Shown here piece after piece: positions 20,601 to 28,673 of a DNA stretch of 64,000 bases. The stretch covers positions 1,302,001-1,366,000 of the forward strand of contig NZ_CP073766.1 of assembly GCF_018255755.1 (NCBI RefSeq), in the 5' to 3' direction. Both the position numbers and the translations under genes were made by a program. The first letter of the stretch is position 1. Each line of letters starts with the position of its first letter. This DNA comes from Chitinophaga sp. HK235. Its GTDB lineage: Bacteria; Bacteroidota; Bacteroidia; Chitinophagales; Chitinophagaceae. A model generated the notes under the pieces. That model had not been told where the DNA came from. It was given only the letters and a program-made list of their open reading frames with translations, and ran no database searches.

Positions 20601-21299
20601 GCTGCGGACGATATAATCAGGGTTGCTGTTTTTGGGTTTTATTTCATAGAGAGAGAAAATATATGCTGTGCCTCCACCATCCAGCGGATTAGGCGTATTG
20701 CGGCTGCTCCAGCTGAATGTCAGGAACTGCGGATCTCTCTTCTCCACACGGCTGCCACAGATAGGCATGTTCAGCAACGGCGGGTCGTTTTTCTGAAAGA
20801 AAAAGATATTGGCTCCGGCGTTACTGACCTGCACCTGCGGGCGGCGGTAGTCAAAGGCGGTGAAGGTAATGCGGTAAGAACCTTCCGGCAGGGAGCGGGT
20901 ACGCTCGTCGCTGTCGCGGCTAAAACCGCCACTGAACTCAATATTATTGGTGTTGAGATAATCCGCCAGATCGGTCCCGCTGATGATGGTGGGTACGCCG
21001 GCACTGAGTGTCAGCGGGCGTGGATTAAAGGCTGGTGCTGTTCGCATGATCAGCGTACCGTTGCGCTCCACGGTCATCTGCAGCCGTACATCGTAAGAGG
21101 GTTTGGTCAGGTCGTTCTGTACCAGTATCACCCGTAGCTTGTCACTGCCGGGCACTGCATAGTCCGGAAGATATACACTATAAGGCGGAATGATCTGTGT
21201 GCTGGCAGTAACAGGATACTGTTGGGCGCGGGCCGGCTTTTGTATGAACAGCAACAGCGTCATACATAACAGGAAACGAAAAACTGGAGTCATGCCCAT
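14688..21299 (-). CDS. Giant secreted TANFOR/Fn3/zincin protein with C-terminal PD-(D/E)xK-like nuclease (candidate polymorphic toxin)
   Basis: 2203 residues. Signal peptide (about 1-25, ending ARAQ), TANFOR-type domain (about 26-175, with PYSVYLPDYAVPGSDKLR and LTLSAGVPTIISGTDL), and two Fn3-like domains (about 180-290 and 300-400). A long modular part carries a zincin motif HETGHGAFTLEH (H869, E870, H873) followed by LMDY. A hydrophobic segment lies at about 1500-1560, Cys pairs (CIACK, CKTCK) near the end, and a C-terminal domain has D2080, E2093 and K2095 in FDIKV and LEFKSW, the pattern of a PD-(D/E)xK nuclease. Conserved secreted body plus enzymatic tip plus coupled downstream gene is the architecture of polymorphic toxins. 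It has no T9SS tail. It begins 28 bases after the SprB gene. Nuclease activity is inferred. Confidence 0.8.
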   Translation of the reverse strand: MGMTPVFRFLLCMTLLLFIQKPARAQQYPVTASTQIIPPYSVYLPDYAVPGSDKLRVILVQNDLTKPSYDVRLQMTVERNGTLIMRTAPAFNPRPLTLSAGVPTIISGTDLADYLNTNNIEFSGGFSRDSDERTRSLPEGSYRITFTAFDYRRPQVQVSNAGANIFFFQKNDPPLLNMPICGSRVEKRDPQFLTFSWSSRNTPNPLDGGGTAYIFSLYEIKPKNSNPDYIVRSTRPIYTITTEQNTIAYGPGEPALTDSMEYVWIVQARDKSGRDMFSNQGLSQSCRFTYLGNNPFEINKIGKPGLSGQATGERTIRLSWQLAPDNVNYKVDAYRIQYRATKKDGVEYDWRTAESPRDTVLNINSLEPGRSYEARLQWLVAGVYGPFSDIVTVTTKPSRIFTCGDPALLQTPQNNTPLPAAMAGSIFRIGHFDVMLTEVTGGDGVFSGRGKAITPGFGTGMLLQFNRISVNTDLVVTRGEMQAVTDGIDKFVGDAVKHQRGGDEVGQVKTGDLVPDITTKLHLFTKDNIVVDTDKGTITLKDSNTGQEEVINYKEKGKALPLVIEDTDGNLYNVDKSGKVTAAGTRDKGLAGDPAALAALNTLNLSNGMITFSVKDNKYAFDSWKDSYFGKPVLDSSYEKLADGRYRVSAKAIVPGEQDQVIATLVNAKDIDRSKIRFVSGKGIVYPADSTKDGFIITLTGGPASDAQEVYAVYTRGGKYISMGKLLVASYAPKQKRVVLVPVGYDTDVPVDAISKALKDAYEKIGVTYTVKKDESFRANKDWDLNKDTILQDSRSAFLGNGFTGEEKAMRKAYSKNHDIDKDATYLFVVNEVALTDGDLLGKMPRQSQFGFIFTKNATPENIACTVAHETGHGAFTLEHTFSAGIGLDRGSTDNLMDYNNGYNLLKYQWDVVHDPGHVWGIFENDQEQESVGYDSINVFKDLRNEATNTYTFITPAGTYITLPATASNLKFSTLDRTFYKLNGVANVNQPSEDLMPLGALLSFDLNKKAYAVDFTGKTFNGYGIGGKDYYEDVYTGQEHPRSGIAVFMGVGEDPVTRDRRFISYASRFGALQATISVPSTYYGAGIFNNNLAVTDINFIDAFLNMEGLLRSKMVGNKLLVLPMQNLYLTNANTTFPYKGGQNISISKFLLSVLAPDSPVKDYITFYTVANLKANELEGFKDCMGMGIRIEDFIQSYRKMQLQTVDPSYGPRLFAKVKELTMTELAMAAKGNINLVTDLHTAVLAGKPAADIHTILVNNYSKCAMNALELKDRLYILNQLLGKVADNDLWYTDPHWYTSNDGHFIVKDLLQTAPQKDRLEILKSGLIAKDYQWLRTLWREGNKWLNGVGYDDVRDVFDLINPWVLENYAALGIQPTQKTSTDQMNGTGPVKYYPGEQEFLIGADPVQLYHVNKFFDYWTHNSGTTAEFNDAGKVVLEQEYTIRELPDPLLDQLLEGRPRNTIVDIELDEAFNPLEPVTIMAVRNFHENGFDAGDRHIVPAYMAMVYNTDVARTTNSRTVREVVDFVAITAAILATPETGGGSLAAYSAFALRTAGIVGSMDVLVQRSRNNLTLAEYTKYRDFYEAWDKVKATSDYASLLAGVGNGLAWGASKLNGFRIFNRTIAGVGPILDGTPTALGDLSNAWNTIRNIPKTPPPGGFGFSLSNSRLFVNSRGLLLEGVAGQTKLARVAGFAADARVNAIFSVGAKEGVLAEDLVMVPRQGMVLSASKTTGAITEYVDEIGGAIGDVTTTMAGKGELVVTAEGMSVTVVEYQQGAGSVATMVPAAYNGTANIISYSIAGSPAGGMADIMVATRPNYAPQLLYASAKAYELILTKVKEKEKCIACKRFTEEICKKFDALYKKAGFTNSGGIRELCARLSSKEVSSVLDYLLAMPLSDLTTFLGDINVTSDNVNHISQHVEELDTRILEAWKVVATARKSVSVNYQADFPALKEVKLARASSSFMTNIGQDEGFVTALSPIKGMPCKTCKNASKPINQYLSEYVKDFKYFSDYYNFEGLWNDLKQQRAIGMVYGAAFQLRVLRAYPELFNGTVVFDANLDDTEDGLQGDDLDGTKTKCRFDIKVITPTDIKYLEFKSWGASTVRDFLGNASKRSAFSKQLGVYFKNVSDLNQLSCIFDSKKLSLDKAKGVVQAAFRDRFAEWYDSDDSGLGDAKMQQLFKLNKRAFEAAINDLNSQIYKFVKVL

Positions 21300-21327
21300 C
21301 TTGGACGGATTATTGATTGATAGAAAG

Positions 21328-24300
21328 TTAACGGTTCACTATAAAGCGTACATCTCTACTCTCGTTTTCAGCCACCACGCGCAGGATATAGATGCCGGAA
21401 TTAGCATTCCCCAATGCCAAACGGTCATCTATCATCAAAGCAGGACTATACTGCTGTTTGGCCAGCACTCTGCCATTCAGGTCGAATACCGATACGATCA
21501 CCTGTTGCTTACGGCTCATTTTAATCTGGAAACGGAAGTTGCCATCATTCGGATTAGGTGACAGCATCACGGTATCGATTACACGCACCGGCAGACTGTT
21601 AGACGGGCCTGCCAGCGGGTCGTAGTCGCTGATCTGGATATCTTTGCGCACTTTGTAATTGCATTCGCCGAAGGTGCCCTTCATTTCCACCCAGTAGGTG
21701 CCCGGGCTGGTGAATTTTATCAGTGGGGTGCCCCGGTCATAGCCCAGCAGGATGGCCTGCGGGTCGAAGGTCCAGCTGACAAAGTCAGGTGCCGGCAGGC
21801 TGATTTCCTTGATCACCAGTGTATCATAGGCGTTTTTACGGGAGGCTACCAGGAAGTTGGCATCCGGCTTAACATTCCGTTTGGTGATGGTGGTCTGCTG
21901 ACTATTGCCGCAACCTTTTGCATCCTGCACCTTCACGGTATAATCACCGGCAGTCAGGTTGCCGAAGACATTATCGCTGCCCCAGTTACCGCTGCCCAGT
22001 GCATATTGATAGGGAGTGGTGCCACCTTGTACCGTAGTGGTGATGGTACCATCGTCGATACCGTCGCATATCTGAGAGCCTGTCACCGTGAATGCGAGTA
22101 ACGGCGGCTGGGTTACTTCATAGCTATAGGACTGGCTGCAACCTTTACCATCTGTGATTTTCACAGCGTAGTTACCAGCTTTGAGCTGTTGTACCTGTGC
22201 ACCATTCAGCCCGGCACTGCTCCACTCATAATTGTAACTACCATCTCCACCCACTGGTTGCAACACCACAGATCCATTGGCATCACCATTGCATCGTACG
22301 GCCGTTACCGTAGCAGTAGCCGTTACTGGTGGGAACATGGCTGTTACTGCCGTGGTGGCCGATGCAGCACAACCGTTCACATCTTTTACCTGGAGGGCAT
22401 AATTGCCGGCCGGTAATGTTGTAAATACTCCATTCGGCTGTGGAGCTCCATTGTTGAGCGTATATTGATAAGGCAAGGTACCGCCTGCTGCCTGCAGGGT
22501 GATTTTTCCGGTAGGACTGCCACCACATGGCAGGTGTGCGATATCTGAAATCACCAGCGACAGCGGTGCTGATGGCTGCTGTAATACAATATTTTTAGTG
22601 ATTTCGCAACCACGTCCATCCCGGACTTTGATGGTATAATTGCCGGCACCTATATTTTTATATTGAGCATTATTCGTGTAGGCACCGCTGTTAACACTGT
22701 ATTGATACCCCTGATAGCTACCGCCGTTGCCGCCGCTGGTGGTCAGGTTAATTTCCCCATCGGTCAGGCCATAGCAGGATACCTGCATACCATGATAATC
22801 GGAAGTGCTAATGGTAGCACTCAAAGGCGCTGCCGGTGCGGTAATGCCCAGCACACCACTTTCCGGAGAATAACAGCCTGCGGCATCTTTCACACGAACA
22901 GTATAATTACCCGCTCCCAGCGGAGTATTGTTATTAAAAGACGTATAGGCGCCACCGTTCAGGGCATATTCATATGTCAGGCCACCGGTACCGCCATGGG
23001 CCTGTACCTGGATGGCTCCTGCCGTACCAAAACAAACAATATCCTGACGGGTAACATTATCAATCACAATAGGCACGTTCAAAGAAGCCACCTTCACCGG
23101 TAAGCTGATGCCGCAGGTATTAGCATCTCTGACCGTAACGATATAATCACCGGCCATCAGTCCGGTAAACACCGGACTGGCATTCCAGTTGGTGTTGTCT
23201 ATGCTGTACTGGAGGCTGCCGGTGCCACCACTGCCCGCAACGGTAATACTACCAGCAGGAATAGCCGCACAGGGCACATCCTGCTTGCTCACCAGTTGCA
23301 CGCTCAGTGCCTGGGCAGACTCTGTAAAGGTATAGCTCTGTGATGCCACACAACCTCGACCATCCTGTACTTTCAGGGTATGCTGGCCGGCTTTGATACC
23401 GGTGAACATAGGATTACCCGCAAAAGTACCGTTATCGAGCGCATAGGTGTAACCGTTGTAAGTGCTTCCGTTGCCGCCGTTGGCAGCTATTTGTGCGGTT
23501 CCGTTGTTACCGCCTGCACAGGAGATATTATGACCATTGTAATCGGAAAGGGTGGCTGAGAAACTGATCACAGCAGGTGGAGCAGTCAGGGTCAGTTTGT
23601 TATTATAGATAAGGCTGCAGCCATGTCCATCGGCTACCTTCAATGCATACACGCCGGCATCGATACCGGCACCACTGCTATAAGTGCGGGATGTGGCCCA
23701 GTTATCGTTGCTCAGGCTGTACTGGTAAACACCATCACCACCTGCTGCACCGAGCGCAATGTTGCCCTGTCTACCAAAACAACGGATATCCGTTACCGTA
23801 GCCGTCGTGATATTTAATGCCGGGTACCGATAGTTAACAACAATCGTGGTGTCTTTGGAACAGCCATTGGCATCTGTCAGATGCAGCGCATAAGTGCCCT
23901 GTGCCAGGTTATTGATGGTTGTGCCAGCCACCAGGGTACCATTGACATATAGTTTATACGGTGTAGCTCCACCCTGGATACTGGTTGTAATACTACCCGT
24001 AGCAAGGCCATAACAATCAATATCCTGATGTGTGGCACTGATACTGAGGTTAGGTTGTATCAGCGTTACGCTACCAGTAGCCACACAACCACGGGCATCT
24101 TTCACGCTCAATGTATAGGTACCAGGACTGAGATTAGAAAATACATTCCCAGATTGGTAAGCTCCATTATCGAGTTTATATAGATATCCCGTATAGGCAC
24201 CGCCGTTACCACCTGTCGCCAGTATGGTGATTTTACCGTCAGCCGCGCCATTACAGGAGATATTAAAGCCGTTGAAGGAAGAGAGCTGTGTTGTAAACGC

Positions 24301-26709
24301 CAGCGCTGTGGCAGGCAGGCTGATAACGGATGGATCCGGTAGATCCAGCGTACAGCCTTTACCGTCTTTAATCCGGAAGTAATAGGAACCGGGCGTATGC
24401 AGAGCCGTGCCTGAAGTAAAGGTGGTATAATTGGTGCCGTCCAGTGTCCAGGCGTAGGTATAGCTGTTGTCACCACCGGTAGCGGAGATTGTAACAGTAG
24501 CACCATCCGCCAGGCAGACAGCTTCTTTGATGGTCACCCCGCCGGATTGCAGGGCCGGCAGTTCGGTGATCGTAACTGTATTTGAAAGCAGGGAGCAGTT
24601 AGTAGATTTACTATCGGAAACGGTTACACGATAAGTACCCGAAGCCAGTGCATCAATCTTAGTATCGGTATCATACCAGAAGGGGTCGGTCACCCACACG
24701 CCTCCTTTCAGTTGCTCCCATTTGTATTGATAGAAGCCGGAACCTCCGGAAACAGTGGCTTTCACCATACCATCCCGGGCATCATTACACGTGATGTCTG
24801 TTTTCTGCAGACTTACCTGCAGCGGCAATGGTTCTGTGATGCTGACCGTTTGCGTGAGTACATCATTACAACCGGGTACACTGTTTTGTACCTTGATAGT
24901 ATAACTACCTGCAGTTAATGCGCTGAAAATACCGTTGCTATTGCTGACCGGGCTGCCGCCGGATTTTGTAAGGGTGAATATAAAACCACCGGAGCCACCG
25001 GTAGCGGAGTATTGTAAGGAACCATCGTTGCCACTGGCGCAGGTTACCATACTGCGTGCGTCCATGGAAAGCGTCAGTGCTGGTACTACATTCAGTGAGG
25101 TAGCCGTACTCCAGCCCGGACAGGAAGGTTTGTCATTATTTAATATCTCCACGGTATAGTTTCCTCCAACCAATCCGCTGAAAGTATAGTTGGGGGAAGG
25201 GATTCCACTGGTTTGCTGCAGGAGCACCCCATCTTTGTACAGATTGTATTTATAGTTGGTGATACCAGGATCAGCCACCACTGCGATGCTGCCGTTACCC
25301 GGGCTGGCGCAGGTGGGAGCTGTAGGAAATACCTCCCCTTTCACCTGGTCAGGCTGAGAAAGCGTAGTGCCTACCGACTTAACCGGCGCACAGGTACCAT
25401 CGTGTACTTCGGCGGTATACACGCCCGCCGGCAATCCTGTCCAGGTCATGGTGTTGGTGGCAGCGCGTTGTTCCGAACGAAAGACAACCCCGTCTTTTTT
25501 GAGGGTAAAGAAATAGCCGCTGTTGGCACCATTGCCTTCGGCTGCTGTAACGCTGATAGCGCCATCATTGCCACCAAAACAGCTGATATTACTGGTAGTA
25601 CCCAGACTGATGGTAAGCTCATTCAGCTCCGGCATCGTGATAGGAATGGGTGTAAAACAGTTGCCTGCATTCTGCGAAGGGTTGATCACCCATAAGGTAT
25701 AATCACCTTTAGGAATATTTTTAGAGAATATACCACCGGAAACAGGCACTACTCCCCCGCTCCAGTCCTGCTGATCTCCACAGGCAGAAGTCGTACCCGA
25801 CAAACCCGGATCACAGGGTGCAGGATTATTACCTTTACGCAAAATCCAGCGCATACCGGTAAAGCCGCTGACAATGGCACTTGCAGGAATAGTGATAGTG
25901 CCCGTAGGCTGTCCGGGACAAGCCGGAACAATCACTTTCTGGCTGGCATCCACCGCGGGCCCAGGGGGTAAAAAAGTAATCACATTAGTTCCTGCAGAAT
26001 AGGGAGAATAACAGGTAGCCGCACTATATACCGCTTTAGCGCGGCAACGGAACTTGATATTGGTAATGCCCGAAGCAATCTGAGGGAACAGCTTTACCGG
26101 TATAAATGTATAGTTGTAATAATTTTCAAATCCGAACTCCGAAGGAGGCATATCTATCCAATTATCAGGCGAACCGATACTATACTGCCACTCTACCGAT
26201 GCTGTGCCATAACTGAGTGGAAACAGGTCCCAGTTAAGGGGGGACCTGAGGGTTACCTTTGTATCACCGCAGTAATTATTGGCATCCGTTTGCACCGGAT
26301 TGGGAGCGATCATGACATACATCATCTTTATCTGGTAACTGCCCTTGGGTGTATACGGCTGTGGGAAATCTTTTCCCGACAAAATCCAGTTCTGATCTAC
26401 CGGAAAACAATATTGCTCAGAGAAAGCCGGTGAACCATTGACATAAAAAAATAGTTCAGGCGTGTAGTTGGTCTGGCCCCGAAAGGTATTTCCTGCGCCA
26501 ATTGGCGAGCTACCAGACACGATCGTTCTTCCGGGAATTGTGGGGATTCCCAACTCCAGCAGACCTGCGGGAGGGTTTTTAAGATTCAGGTAATAGGTTA
26601 CCGGTTCAGACAACAGCACATTTTCATTCTGCCCCATTACAATATCCTGGTACAATATACCCAGGCTAAGTACTCCGATGAAGAACAGGTATTTGTAGAA
26701 ATTTTTCAT
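21328..26709 (-). CDS. SprB-repeat surface protein with T9SS sorting domain
   Basis: 1793 residues: a signal peptide (about 1-27, ending VMGQ), an N-terminal domain (about 30-330), about 15 SprB-type repeats, and a final segment of about 85 residues (LSPNPNDGNFRF to the end, including GIYILRV) that is a type A T9SS sorting domain. Each repeat has a Cys near its start (CFGGNDG, CYGLTDG, CNGDANG), a GG turn (ATGGNG, VGGDG) and a strand such as GNYTVKVKD. The best-known relative is SprB, the mobile gliding adhesin of Flavobacterium johnsoniae. Here it may be a surface carrier or adhesin for the toxin encoded next; the barrel gene upstream ends 16 bases away. Confidence 0.93.
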   Translation of the reverse strand: MKNFYKYLFFIGVLSLGILYQDIVMGQNENVLLSEPVTYYLNLKNPPAGLLELGIPTIPGRTIVSGSSPIGAGNTFRGQTNYTPELFFYVNGSPAFSEQYCFPVDQNWILSGKDFPQPYTPKGSYQIKMMYVMIAPNPVQTDANNYCGDTKVTLRSPLNWDLFPLSYGTASVEWQYSIGSPDNWIDMPPSEFGFENYYNYTFIPVKLFPQIASGITNIKFRCRAKAVYSAATCYSPYSAGTNVITFLPPGPAVDASQKVIVPACPGQPTGTITIPASAIVSGFTGMRWILRKGNNPAPCDPGLSGTTSACGDQQDWSGGVVPVSGGIFSKNIPKGDYTLWVINPSQNAGNCFTPIPITMPELNELTISLGTTSNISCFGGNDGAISVTAAEGNGANSGYFFTLKKDGVVFRSEQRAATNTMTWTGLPAGVYTAEVHDGTCAPVKSVGTTLSQPDQVKGEVFPTAPTCASPGNGSIAVVADPGITNYKYNLYKDGVLLQQTSGIPSPNYTFSGLVGGNYTVEILNNDKPSCPGWSTATSLNVVPALTLSMDARSMVTCASGNDGSLQYSATGGSGGFIFTLTKSGGSPVSNSNGIFSALTAGSYTIKVQNSVPGCNDVLTQTVSITEPLPLQVSLQKTDITCNDARDGMVKATVSGGSGFYQYKWEQLKGGVWVTDPFWYDTDTKIDALASGTYRVTVSDSKSTNCSLLSNTVTITELPALQSGGVTIKEAVCLADGATVTISATGGDNSYTYAWTLDGTNYTTFTSGTALHTPGSYYFRIKDGKGCTLDLPDPSVISLPATALAFTTQLSSFNGFNISCNGAADGKITILATGGNGGAYTGYLYKLDNGAYQSGNVFSNLSPGTYTLSVKDARGCVATGSVTLIQPNLSISATHQDIDCYGLATGSITTSIQGGATPYKLYVNGTLVAGTTINNLAQGTYALHLTDANGCSKDTTIVVNYRYPALNITTATVTDIRCFGRQGNIALGAAGGDGVYQYSLSNDNWATSRTYSSGAGIDAGVYALKVADGHGCSLIYNNKLTLTAPPAVISFSATLSDYNGHNISCAGGNNGTAQIAANGGNGSTYNGYTYALDNGTFAGNPMFTGIKAGQHTLKVQDGRGCVASQSYTFTESAQALSVQLVSKQDVPCAAIPAGSITVAGSGGTGSLQYSIDNTNWNASPVFTGLMAGDYIVTVRDANTCGISLPVKVASLNVPIVIDNVTRQDIVCFGTAGAIQVQAHGGTGGLTYEYALNGGAYTSFNNNTPLGAGNYTVRVKDAAGCYSPESGVLGITAPAAPLSATISTSDYHGMQVSCYGLTDGEINLTTSGGNGGSYQGYQYSVNSGAYTNNAQYKNIGAGNYTIKVRDGRGCEITKNIVLQQPSAPLSLVISDIAHLPCGGSPTGKITLQAAGGTLPYQYTLNNGAPQPNGVFTTLPAGNYALQVKDVNGCAASATTAVTAMFPPVTATATVTAVRCNGDANGSVVLQPVGGDGSYNYEWSSAGLNGAQVQQLKAGNYAVKITDGKGCSQSYSYEVTQPPLLAFTVTGSQICDGIDDGTITTTVQGGTTPYQYALGSGNWGSDNVFGNLTAGDYTVKVQDAKGCGNSQQTTITKRNVKPDANFLVASRKNAYDTLVIKEISLPAPDFVSWTFDPQAILLGYDRGTPLIKFTSPGTYWVEMKGTFGECNYKVRKDIQISDYDPLAGPSNSLPVRVIDTVMLSPNPNDGNFRFQIKMSRKQQVIVSVFDLNGRVLAKQQYSPALMIDDRLALGNANSGIYILRVVAENESRDVRFIVNR

Positions 26710-26725
26710 CCAGGATTATTTTCTG

Positions 26726-28519
26726 TTAAAATGAATAAGTATAGTTCAGCGTGCTGGTCAATTCATTGTATCCCGGCTGTGTGCCGCTGGCACTGCGCAA
26801 CAGCCACATCACAGTGGCACCGATGTTATGCGATTGTTTGTTGTTGAATAATTTTTTCTTCCCCTCTCCTCCCATGCTTTCATTTTTCTGTTTTGTTTTG
26901 GGAGAATAATTGATAGTGAAGCCGGTATTAAAAAGCGTGCTGTTACTGGTGGTGGCAACGCCAGCCTGTTGTGAAGTGGCCTGCGTCATGTTATAGGTGG
27001 CTGTGAGGCCGGTGCGCAGTGTTTTATCAAAATACTGTTTGTTGATGTTTACACTGGGCCCCATGAAAGTGGTGTTCAGGCTGGCGGCTGTATTACGATA
27101 ATAGTTCACCGCACCACCCAGCGACAAGGCCTGTGGTTGCAAGCTGTAGGAATAACTCAGGTTGGAGGTAAAAAATTTATTGAGATTTTCTGTGGCGTCT
27201 TTGGCGCTGCTTTTATCACTGGCAAACTGGTAGGAAGTGTTGAGGGAGATGGAATGCTGCACCTTTTTGTTGCCGGTGCGGTACATGACCATGCCGTTGT
27301 AGTTGTTGTTGACCTGATAAAAATCCAGTGTATCCAGTGGGTTGGTGAAATAAGGATCTACCAGCGGGCGGATACGGGTGTAATTGCTGAAGTTGGAATA
27401 ACCGCCGTTGATGGCCCAGTGATCGTTGGGCACCACATTCATATTGATGTTGGCCACTAGCCTTTTTGCATCACTGTTTTTGCTGTTGTCCAGGTTATTG
27501 ACCTGCATACCGGCGTTGGCAGCGATGTTCACCCGGCCGCCGAGTAACTGAAAGGCCGGTGCAATCGTGATGTTGCGCATATCATTGACCACGTTGTAGG
27601 CGCCCAGCGTTACATAATCGGGGGCTACTCTTTCATAACGCAACTGTATCGTATAAAAACTACCTGTATAGCCCAGGCCGGCCTGTATCGCATCAAAATA
27701 ACGGGTACTACCAGTGGGCGCCAGAAACTTACCTAGTAAGTTGGACGTACCGCGACTGCTGTCGAAAGCATTTTTTTCAGAACGCGTATCACGGTTGAGG
27801 GCTGATACCGAATACTCTACGTCCACGAATACACGCTTGAGGATCGTCTGCCTCACATTGAAGGCCATGGCCACATTCTCCCGGGGTGTGATCGTGGCAT
27901 CATCCGGGATATAGGGAATAGAGCCCGCATTGTCTTTTGCTTTGAATAAGGAAATACTATAGGCGTTACCTTCATTTTCATATCCCATCTTCACACCATA
28001 ACCAATACGCTCAAAAGCAGCACGGTTGTAACTTTCAGGGTTCAACACATCAAAGGGCACTGCTTTCAGTAGTTTACCATACATGGCAGACAAACGCCAT
28101 TTGCCGGGTGTCAGTTCTACCCCTAATCCGTCGAACATATGCCCCGCCAACGTGTAGTTGCTGAAGTTCATGCTGGTAGTGCCGATATAGGCCCTGGCCC
28201 ATTTGTAGGAAGGTGCAAACCGGAACTGGTTGAACGGCTGGGAATAGTTTCTCCCCTGATTACTGTAACTGAAGGAGAAAGGCATGTCATAGCCAAACAG
28301 GTTGATATTGAGATTACCATTGAGATACCAGGCAAGAGGATCGCGGCGGCTATCGATGCCGCTGGCACTATAAGCTGTTGTGCTGGCACTGATAGAGCCG
28401 CTCATGCTCACTCCTTTTTTGACGCCCAGCTGGTCCAGCGCCTGGGCATATATGACAGTAGAGGCTAACGACAACAACAGAGCCAACAGCATAGCCTGGC
28501 AACAGTGCTTTTTACACAT
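26726..28519 (-). CDS. Outer-membrane beta-barrel protein
   Basis: 597 residues with a signal peptide (about 1-26, ending IYAQ), then long alternating amphipathic strands (NINLFGYDMPFSFSYSNQG, YTIQLRYERV, SLNTSYQF) and a terminal aromatic residue (NYTYSF), as expected for a barrel inserted by BAM. No TonB plug was seen. It is the first gene of the four-gene operon and may serve as outer-membrane anchor or exit partner for the SprB and TANFOR proteins encoded behind it. That role is inferred from position; the family itself is uncharacterised to my knowledge. Confidence 0.8.
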   Translation of the reverse strand: MCKKHCCQAMLLALLLSLASTVIYAQALDQLGVKKGVSMSGSISASTTAYSASGIDSRRDPLAWYLNGNLNINLFGYDMPFSFSYSNQGRNYSQPFNQFRFAPSYKWARAYIGTTSMNFSNYTLAGHMFDGLGVELTPGKWRLSAMYGKLLKAVPFDVLNPESYNRAAFERIGYGVKMGYENEGNAYSISLFKAKDNAGSIPYIPDDATITPRENVAMAFNVRQTILKRVFVDVEYSVSALNRDTRSEKNAFDSSRGTSNLLGKFLAPTGSTRYFDAIQAGLGYTGSFYTIQLRYERVAPDYVTLGAYNVVNDMRNITIAPAFQLLGGRVNIAANAGMQVNNLDNSKNSDAKRLVANINMNVVPNDHWAINGGYSNFSNYTRIRPLVDPYFTNPLDTLDFYQVNNNYNGMVMYRTGNKKVQHSISLNTSYQFASDKSSAKDATENLNKFFTSNLSYSYSLQPQALSLGGAVNYYRNTAASLNTTFMGPSVNINKQYFDKTLRTGLTATYNMTQATSQQAGVATTSNSTLFNTGFTINYSPKTKQKNESMGGEGKKKLFNNKQSHNIGATVMWLLRSASGTQPGYNELTSTLNYTYSF

Positions 28520-28553
28520 GAGTATAGGGATAGGGCTTGAATATATTTCCAGC

Positions 28554-28582
28554 CAAATATATATTTATTTTTAATCTATCAA
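28554..28582 (-). promoter_or_regulatory. Candidate Bacteroidota promoter for the toxin operon
   Basis: On the minus strand TTG (28582-28580), an 18-base AT-rich spacer, and TATATTTG (28561-28554), an exact TAnnTTTG -7 box, lie about 35 bases ahead of the barrel gene's ATG. The surrounding region to 28673 is strongly AT-rich and holds no gene. Confidence 0.5.
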
Positions 28583-28673
28583 TATTATTTATTTATTAAA
28601 AAGAATAATGTGTTAACAGTCAATTTTTTAATTTAAAAAAGAAAAAAGATGCAGAAGAAGGGGGGTATTTGTT

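Noticed and set aside
19734..21137. 467-codon plus-strand frame inside the TANFOR giant gene
   Set aside because: Long antisense frames are common opposite GC-biased codons; the opposite strand has a signal peptide and domains.
21500..25900. Internal tandem repeats considered as a CRISPR-like array
   Set aside because: The repeats are imperfect, about 80-100 codons apart and in frame, encoding SprB domains.
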